DNA of 64,000 nt, taken from assembly GCF_000411115.1 (NCBI RefSeq), contig NZ_KE150253.1, forward strand, positions 248,001 through 312,000, written 5' to 3'. Positions 59,614-64,000 of the stretch are shown here, piece after piece. The stretch is from Capnocytophaga granulosa ATCC 51502 (lineage in GTDB: Bacteria > Bacteroidota > Bacteroidia > Flavobacteriales > Flavobacteriaceae). The notes beneath the pieces are model-generated. The model ran no database searches, was not told where the DNA came from, and was given only the letters and a program-made list of their open reading frames with translations. Positions within the stretch are counted from its first letter, which is position 1. Every line of letters begins with the position of its first letter. The translations under genes and the position numbers were made by a program.

Positions 59614-59676
59614 GTTATTAGTCATTAGTCGTTAGTCACTAGTCATTGGTCATTCGTCACTAGTCACTAGTCATTA
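59614..59676. repeat. Intergenic word repeat (GTCATTA/GTCACTA) abutting a stop codon
   Basis: Eight to nine imperfect tandem words (TTAGTCA, CTAGTCA, TTCGTCA) run up to the stop codon at 59678. They lie between the terminator and the gene, so they are transcribed as its 3' UTR. Confidence 0.8.
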
Positions 59677-59677
59677 T

Positions 59678-60337
59678 CTATATGAGTTTGCGTCCGTCGT
59701 ATTTGCTAGCTTTGATATTGGAGAGGTCAAAGTGCTGGAAGCTCTTCATATAATTGATGATAGAGGTGCCATTGGCATCGGCAAGGGAGGCTTTTCCTTC
59801 GGACTTAAAGAAGGTCTTCACGCTGCTAGCGCCTAGCAAGTGAGCAGCAGCCAAGATGCCTGATTCAGTAATAGGTACTCCCGCAAAGTTCTTGCCTGCA
59901 AAAGTGGTAATCTCATGCTGGAGCTTCCACTTATTGTGAGCTAAGCTAGCGTAAAACACGCTTTCTTGTAGGGCGGGGCTACTAAGAAATTCTGATTGGG
60001 AGACACCGTAGAACTTTAAGGCCGATTTGCCAAACTGGTATTTGCCTACATGTCCATACGGATTGGTAATAAAGTAGTTGTTGCGGGACTCACGGTAGCC
60101 CATTTTTTCTTTGAACCCTATGAAATCATTTTGGTGATTCATAAGAGAGAGGCGCGGAGTGTTCTCGGTCACTTGGCTTACACTCACCTCACGTGGGGCT
60201 TGTACTCTTAGACTGGCATGAAGGTCTTTTTGAGTGCCTAAAGAAGGCGTCAAAACAGTAGCCACTACAGCAGAAATTCCCATAGGAAAGAGAAAATCCT
60301 TGGTCATAGAAAGGTACTTTTTCTTGTTCTTAAGCAT
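59678..60337 (-). CDS. Lytic transglycosylase-like cell-wall protein
   Basis: A 219-residue exported protein. It has a basic N-terminus and a hydrophobic segment (FPMGISAVVATVLTPSLG). The lysozyme-like core starts KMGYRESRNNYFITNPYGHV, with catalytic Glu expected in ESRNNY, and continues GKYQFGKSALKFYGV and GILAAAHLLGASSVKTFF. This matches the SLT-like pattern used by phage and Bacteroidota peptidoglycan enzymes. The substrate bond is inferred. Single gene with its own promoter. Confidence 0.75.
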   Translation of the reverse strand: MLKNKKKYLSMTKDFLFPMGISAVVATVLTPSLGTQKDLHASLRVQAPREVSVSQVTENTPRLSLMNHQNDFIGFKEKMGYRESRNNYFITNPYGHVGKYQFGKSALKFYGVSQSEFLSSPALQESVFYASLAHNKWKLQHEITTFAGKNFAGVPITESGILAAAHLLGASSVKTFFKSEGKASLADANGTSIINYMKSFQHFDLSNIKASKYDGRKLI

Positions 60338-60409
60338 TTTCTGTTATTTCTTTAAGACTGACCCCTTTGCTAAAAACTGTTAGGAAAGGGTGCTTAAAAT
60401 TTCACAGGG

Positions 60410-60417
60410 CAAAAGTA
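60410..60417 (-). promoter_or_regulatory. -7 box TACTTTTG for the transglycosylase-like gene
   Basis: CAAAAGTA on the plus strand, 72 bases upstream of the start, leaving a leader of roughly 65 bases. Confidence 0.6.
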
Positions 60418-60538
60418 CGTTTTTTCAGCAACAAAGCAATATACCTGATTAAAGTTTAGTTAATTCCTTAATTTTGTTTGGAAAAAGGAATTTATTAATA
60501 AAAACAAGAATTTCCAAAAAGGAAAACCTTTTGTGTTA

Positions 60539-61342
60539 TTAAGAATTAAGGTTGATTTTTAACTCTCTCACAATAGTTTTTAACACTCCGTCATGGTCGT
60601 TGTCTTCCTCTGTTTGATAGGTAGCTACCTGCTTTACTTCTTCTTGGGCATTCTTCATGGCATAGCTATAGGTAGCTCTTGCAAGTAGCTCTAAATCATT
60701 GAGATAGTCTCCGAAGGCCATAGTCTCATTGGGGGTGACGCCTAAGGATTCTTGTAGGGCTGTCACGGCTACCCCTTTGTTGACCCCTGCATTGGTGATA
60801 TCTATCCAATAGGCACCAGAGATGGTTACCTTTAGTCCTTCTTGTGAGAAAGAAGAGAAGGCAGGAAAGGAATGTTCGCGAGCGCCCCTAGGGTCAAGCA
60901 GCGTGATTTGGAAGATATCATCCTCGATTTCAGACAGGTCTGTGACCTTCACCACGGTATGGTGATATATACGTACCTGCTCCTCGGCATAGGGGGTAGT
61001 GGGAAATAGGTAGGTAGCCTTCTTCCCGCAGAGTCCTACGGCCATACCTGTAAATTGCCTATAGCGCTCTAGCACCTGCTGGATATAGTAGGGTGCGATG
61101 GCATTCTGATAGACCTCCTTGCCATTTACATTGACAAAGGCGCCATTTTCAGAGATAAAAGCCATATCATCTTTGATAGGGTCAAAGAATTGTAACAGGC
61201 TCAGATACTGCCGTCCACTGGCCGCACAGAAGTAGATGCCGCGCTGGCGAAGCTGCTTGAATACGCACATAAAATCCTTGGGCAACTCGTGACGACTGTT
61301 CAGGAGTGTCCCATCCATATCGGAAATAATGAGTTTGATCAT
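60539..61342 (-). CDS. Cof-type HAD phosphatase
   Basis: A 267-residue HAD IIB phosphatase. Motifs: ISDMDGTLLNSRHELPKDF near residue 7, AASGRQYLSLLQFF near 39, and MAFGDYLNDLELL near 211, with Lys in NKGVAVTALQE. Substrates of this group are sugar phosphates, FMN or pyridoxal phosphate; no specific one can be named. Its start overlaps the DUF2007 gene stop by 4 bp, so it is the last gene of an msrA operon. Confidence 0.93.
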   Translation of the reverse strand: MIKLIISDMDGTLLNSRHELPKDFMCVFKQLRQRGIYFCAASGRQYLSLLQFFDPIKDDMAFISENGAFVNVNGKEVYQNAIAPYYIQQVLERYRQFTGMAVGLCGKKATYLFPTTPYAEEQVRIYHHTVVKVTDLSEIEDDIFQITLLDPRGAREHSFPAFSSFSQEGLKVTISGAYWIDITNAGVNKGVAVTALQESLGVTPNETMAFGDYLNDLELLARATYSYAMKNAQEEVKQVATYQTEEDNDHDGVLKTIVRELKINLNS

Positions 61343-61566
61343 CCTTGACTAAGGTTAAGTTCTTTGAGTACTTCAGTGGCTTTTTCCCATTGGTCTTGGA
61401 ATACATAGACTTGCTGGTTGCCCCCCAAGGCTCCATAGCCCGCAATAGTTGCTGAGGCCATTGGGTCTTTGATAATAGGAGTAATATCCACTTCCTGTAG
61501 CGCAGCCTTGAGAAGGGTTACCGTAGGCATATCCCCTTCAAAGAGTTTTTTGAGTTCTGTTTTCAT
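61339..61566 (-). CDS. DUF2007-type small protein (putative signal-transducing)
   Basis: A 75-residue cytosolic protein. Family pattern: TVTLLKAALQEVDITPIIKD, ASATIAGYGALGGNQQVYVF and WEKATEVLKEL. It binds an unknown ligand and resembles the GlnB-like DUF2007 fold. It overlaps msrA by 29 bp upstream and the Cof phosphatase by 4 bp downstream, so all three are translated from one message. Confidence 0.85.
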   Translation of the reverse strand: MKTELKKLFEGDMPTVTLLKAALQEVDITPIIKDPMASATIAGYGALGGNQQVYVFQDQWEKATEVLKELNLSQG

Positions 61567-62110
61567 GTTCTAATGCTTGATAGGTTGGTTTTATTCTCTT
61601 TTGAAAGAGGTCGTGTATCTTGTTGATTTTCGGTGCGATGGTGAAGATACAATAACCCCTGTCGGTATTATTCTCGTAATAGTTCATCAGGTATTCCTCT
61701 TGGGCGGGATAGAAGGTGCCCGCGGGGACGATTTCGGTTACTATAGGAGTATCAAAAGCCTGTGCTATCAGCTCTCGGCTAAGTAAGGCCGCTTGGTGTT
61801 GGCTTTCATTGAGGTAAAAGATTGCCGAGCGGTACTGCTCGCCCACATCATCCCCCTGCTTGTTTAGAGAGGTAGGGTCGTGTGCTTGCCAGAAGACTTC
61901 CAATATATCCATATAAGAAAGCTGCTTGGAGTCATAGGTGATACGTATAGCCTCGGCATGGCCTGTGGTGCCCTTGCACACCTCTCGGTAAGAGGGATTA
62001 GGCTGATGGCCTCCAGCAAAACCTACCTCTACCTGTTCTACGCCAATGAGTCGTTTAAAAATAGCCTCCGTACACCAGAAGCATCCTGCTGCTATAATAG
62101 CTACTTCCAT
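61538..62110 (-). CDS. msrA: Peptide methionine sulfoxide reductase MsrA
   Basis: Repairs methionine S-sulfoxide in proteins. The start at 62110 (MEVAIIAAGCFWCTEAIFKR) is chosen because a -7 box lies at 62129-62136 inside the longer frame. The catalytic Cys is in GCFWC. GGHQPNPSYREVCKGTTGHA and FWQAHDPTSLNKQGDDVGEQ are family landmarks. A length of 190 residues is normal. No MsrB domain is fused. Heads an operon with the DUF2007 and Cof genes. Confidence 0.95.
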   Translation of the reverse strand: MEVAIIAAGCFWCTEAIFKRLIGVEQVEVGFAGGHQPNPSYREVCKGTTGHAEAIRITYDSKQLSYMDILEVFWQAHDPTSLNKQGDDVGEQYRSAIFYLNESQHQAALLSRELIAQAFDTPIVTEIVPAGTFYPAQEEYLMNYYENNTDRGYCIFTIAPKINKIHDLFQKRIKPTYQALEHENRTQKTL

Positions 62111-62128
62111 AGAATCTTTTCTTGCAGG

Positions 62129-62136
62129 CAAAAATA
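62129..62136 (-). promoter_or_regulatory. -7 box TATTTTTG for msrA
   Basis: CAAAAATA on the plus strand, 19 bases upstream of the chosen start. Confidence 0.6.
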
Positions 62137-62229
62137 CAAAATAAATGAATAGTGAACAATTAAAAGTGAATAATTTTTGCAAGGAGTCTTTGTTGTAGTT
62201 GCAAAATATTTCAACAGCTAAGCGGAGAA

Positions 62230-62272
62230 ATTAAAAAAGCGGTGAATAGTAAAAAAACACTATTCACCGCTT
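62230..62272 (-). terminator. Intrinsic terminator after lipoprotein copy A
   Basis: A perfect 14-bp stem (AAGCGGTGAATAGT, 62237-62250, and its mirror 62259-62272) is followed on the minus strand by TTTTTTAATTT. Confidence 0.93.
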
Positions 62273-62283
62273 ACTTTGCACTG

Positions 62284-62814
62284 CTATTTTACAGTAAGCA
62301 TACTGCTTTTGAGAGTATAAATAAGAGCTTTATTTTTACCTATAGTAGGTTTCCATTTCTTATCATTGAGAAGAACTTCATATATATGAATGGCTGTACC
62401 ACAACGCCCCATATCGGTAAGTTCTGCCCTGATAGTTAGCTTTATAGCTATACCAGCACCTTCCAAAGAATAATTTATTTCTCTTTTTCCAAAATTATTA
62501 AGCCCAGTCCTTACAGCAACGAAGCTTATATAATCACTATTTTTATCTCCTTCAACAGATTCAAGAGTGCCTTCTTCTTCTGGAATATTATCAACCCTTT
62601 TTTTCCCTTGATCAGTAAGCTTGTATATAGATAGTTCTTTTTTGAAGTTTGCTAAAGAAACATCTTCTTTATCTATATAGAAATAAAAATACTCAAGTGG
62701 AGGAATAAGACAACGATAACCATCATCTTTTTCTTCTACCTCTTTTTCTTTATGGCAAGCCATAAAAGTCATAACAGTTGCTACAGCAACCAAAAGTAAA
62801 TATATTTTTTTCAT
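62284..62814 (-). CDS. Small lipoprotein, tandem copy A
   Basis: A 176-residue lipoprotein (VAVATVMTFMACHKEKEVEE; lipobox FMAC). The mature part is polar with strands (YFYFYIDKEDVSLANFKKEL, YISFVAVRTGLNNFGKREIN, GAGIAIKLTIRAELTDMGRC) and ends TLKSSMLTVK. Not recognised. It is about 98% identical in DNA to copy B directly upstream. No -7 box was found in front of it; the gap upstream holds MITE copy 3. Confidence 0.82.
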   Translation of the reverse strand: MKKIYLLLVAVATVMTFMACHKEKEVEEKDDGYRCLIPPLEYFYFYIDKEDVSLANFKKELSIYKLTDQGKKRVDNIPEEEGTLESVEGDKNSDYISFVAVRTGLNNFGKREINYSLEGAGIAIKLTIRAELTDMGRCGTAIHIYEVLLNDKKWKPTIGKNKALIYTLKSSMLTVK

Positions 62815-62852
62815 AACAAGATTTATTTAATATCAATGGCATTTTAAATAGA

Positions 62853-62983
62853 CATGAGTTCAATATAACGAAAGCTCCCACAAAGCCAGCGAGTGCTCAC
62901 AGCTGGGTATGTGAAACACAGATTCCATAGATTTTTATGAGATTGTGGGAGAAAAATATAATTTTGCTTACCTCGAACACACG
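62853..62983 (+). mobile_element. MITE-like element copy 3, internally deleted
   Basis: Starts CATGAGTTCAATATAACGAA with GCTCCCACA and ends TGTGGGAG, TAATTTTGCTTACC, CGAACACACG. These are the two ends of copy 2 in opposite orientation. At 131 bp it lacks the central AAGGCC palindrome. Flanks are TAAATAGA and TTATTTTA, not a clear duplication. Its last base touches the stop codon of lipoprotein copy B. The TAATTTTG box (62959-62966) faces into that gene antisense. Confidence 0.78.
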
Positions 62984-63514
62984 TTATTTTACAGTAATCA
63001 TACTGCTTTTGAGGGTATAAATAGGAGCTTTATTTTTACCTATAGTAGGTTTCCATTTCTTATCATTGAGAAGAACTTCATATATATGAATGGCTGTACC
63101 ACAACGCCCCATATCGGTAAGTTCTGCCCTGATAGTTAGCTTTATAGCTATACCAGCACCTTCCAAAGAATAATTTATTTCTCTTTTTCCAAAATTATTA
63201 AGCCCAGTCCTTACAGCAACGAAGCTTATATAATCACTATTTTTATCTCCTTCAACAGATTCAAGAGTGCCTTCTTCTTCTGGAATATTATCAACCCTTT
63301 TTTTCCCTTGATCAGTAAGCTTGTATATAGATAGTTCTCTTTTGAAGTTCGCTAAAGAAACATCTTCTTTATCTATATAGAAATAAAAATACTCAAATGG
63401 AGGAACAAGACAACAATAACCATCATCTTTTTCTTCTACCTCTTTTTCTTTATGGCAAGCCATAAAAGTCATAACAGTTGCCACAGCAACCAAAAGTAAA
63501 TATATTTTTTTCAT
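62984..63514 (-). CDS. Small lipoprotein, tandem copy B
   Basis: A 176-residue paralogue of copy A. The start at 63514 aligns with copy A; the frame opens earlier but passes over the promoter. Six residue differences from A were counted (Arg/Cys, Ile/Val and Leu/Phe in the YRCLIPPLEY region, plus Lys/Arg, Leu/Pro, Leu/Ile), against three silent changes and the stop codon. Homology extends about 10 bases past the start codon. It has a -7 box, so copy A may be transcribed from here or silent. Confidence 0.82.
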   Translation of the reverse strand: MKKIYLLLVAVATVMTFMACHKEKEVEEKDDGYCCLVPPFEYFYFYIDKEDVSLANFKRELSIYKLTDQGKKRVDNIPEEEGTLESVEGDKNSDYISFVAVRTGLNNFGKREINYSLEGAGIAIKLTIRAELTDMGRCGTAIHIYEVLLNDKKWKPTIGKNKAPIYTLKSSMITVK

Positions 63515-63577
63515 AACAAGATAATTGTAATTTTCATTATAAAAAATTGGAAAATTCCTCATCTCTAAAGAGCACCA

Positions 63578-63585
63578 CAAAATTA
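63578..63585 (-). promoter_or_regulatory. -7 box TAATTTTG for lipoprotein copy B
   Basis: CAAAATTA on the plus strand, 63 bases upstream of the start at 63514. Confidence 0.55.
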
Positions 63586-63630
63586 CGTTTTGAGAAAATA
63601 AAAAGCAAATTTTTTAACAGAAAAAAGTAC

Positions 63631-63658
63631 AAAAAAACAAGGCTGCCAAAAGGCAGCC
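63631..63658 (-). terminator. Intrinsic terminator after the SusD gene
   Basis: GGCTGCC (63641-63647) pairs with GGCAGCC (63652-63658) around AAAA. On the minus strand TTGTTTTTTT follows. Confidence 0.93.
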
Positions 63659-63674
63659 TCATCATCTTCTTGGG

Positions 63675-64000
63675 TTATCTAATATTAGGGTTGTTATTAA
63701 CTTCGTCTTCGGGGATCAGTAGGGTGATCTTAGGATCATTGTACTGGAAGGTCTCCCCATTGTATTGTATATGGTTATTACCACGGGTTACACTCCTTTT
63801 GTTGCGCTTAAGCGAGAGATAACTCTTTCCCTCTCCCCATAGCTCTATACGGGTGTTAAGGTAGATATCATCTAGCAGCGCGGTATCAGTAAGACTATCT
63901 ACATAGGCGACATCAGCAGCAGCGGTAGCCTCTGGATAGCGTAGGGTAAGGAGCTCCTTATAGAGTTCCTTCGCTCTGTCTTCATTGCCTTGCTTGGCCA
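63675..64000 (-). CDS. SusD/RagB-family nutrient-binding lipoprotein, C-terminal part
   Basis: Only the last 108 residues are in the window; the gene begins beyond base 64000. Translation of the minus strand ends DDIYLNTRIELWGEGKSYLS, LKRNKRSV and ITLLIPEDEVNNNPNIR before the stop codon at 63675-63677. The R-x-E-LWGEGK-x-x-x-LKR segment and the IP-x-x-E-x-x-x-NP end are typical of SusD/RagB lipoproteins, which cap TonB-dependent SusC channels. The paired susC should lie just beyond the right edge. Confidence 0.92.
   Translation of the reverse strand, partial: AKQGNEDRAKELYKELLTLRYPEATAAADVAYVDSLTDTALLDDIYLNTRIELWGEGKSYLSLKRNKRSVTRGNNHIQYNGETFQYNDPKITLLIPEDEVNNNPNIR

Overview
The window is chromosomal DNA of a Bacteroidota bacterium, most likely a flavobacterium close to Capnocytophaga. 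The genus is an inference from gene content and style. The class-level call rests on the adjacent gliding genes gldB and gldC, bshA, a SusD-type nutrient-binding protein at the right edge, PG1098-type and SbsA-Ig-type proteins typical of the phylum, and many TAnnTTTG -7 promoter boxes a few tens of bases before start codons. No rRNA, tRNA or CRISPR array was recognised. Layout: 1-2.9 kb holds the end of hemB, a Ppx/GppA phosphatase and oxyR. 3.0-9.6 kb is a complete clade II (Sec-type) nitrous oxide reductase cluster on the minus strand: cytochrome c, nosZ, a membrane protein with a Cys-rich tail, nosL, nosD, nosF and nosY. Hairpins follow each of the first three cistrons. 9.8-31 kb is housekeeping: a roadblock-like protein, bshA, tsaD, tamB-prmC, an AI-2E family transporter, a PG1098-type methyltransferase, an ABC permease, a VanX-type dipeptidase, two Skp/OmpH chaperones, a PiT phosphate transporter, menC, gldBC and a Gfo/Idh oxidoreductase. 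31-39.4 kb is accessory and visibly more AT-rich from about 33 kb. It has unknown lipoproteins and secreted proteins, then a restriction-modification locus whose Eco57I-like methyltransferase is split by one frameshift, followed by a separate PD-ExK nuclease. 39.4-44.4 kb looks like an electrophile/quinone stress island: two HxlR regulators, two flavodoxin-fold quinone reductases, MarR, EVE, VOC, SnoaL-like and AraC proteins. Three related terminator hairpins are scattered through it. 44.5-56.4 kb returns to core functions: PAP2, MATE, an Ig-like lipoprotein, a class IV aminotransferase homologue lacking its PLP lysine, KdsC, a DUF2520-type protein, AcpH, a FolK-deoxynucleoside kinase fusion, a phosphopantetheinyl transferase, ruvX and dxs. 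56.4-64 kb holds a collagen-like/leucine-rich lipoprotein, a regulator-membrane protein pair, a transglycosylase-like protein, a Cof phosphatase, msrA, a fresh tandem duplication of a small lipoprotein, and the C-terminus of a SusD protein. Two repeat systems cut across the window. One is a MITE-like palindromic element: three copies, of which the copy at 59331-59556 has 8-bp direct flanks and 16-bp terminal inverted repeats. The other is a set of short word repeats (GTCATTA/GTCACTT-like or GTGAAAA-like) that fills many intergenic gaps and often runs into stop codons.
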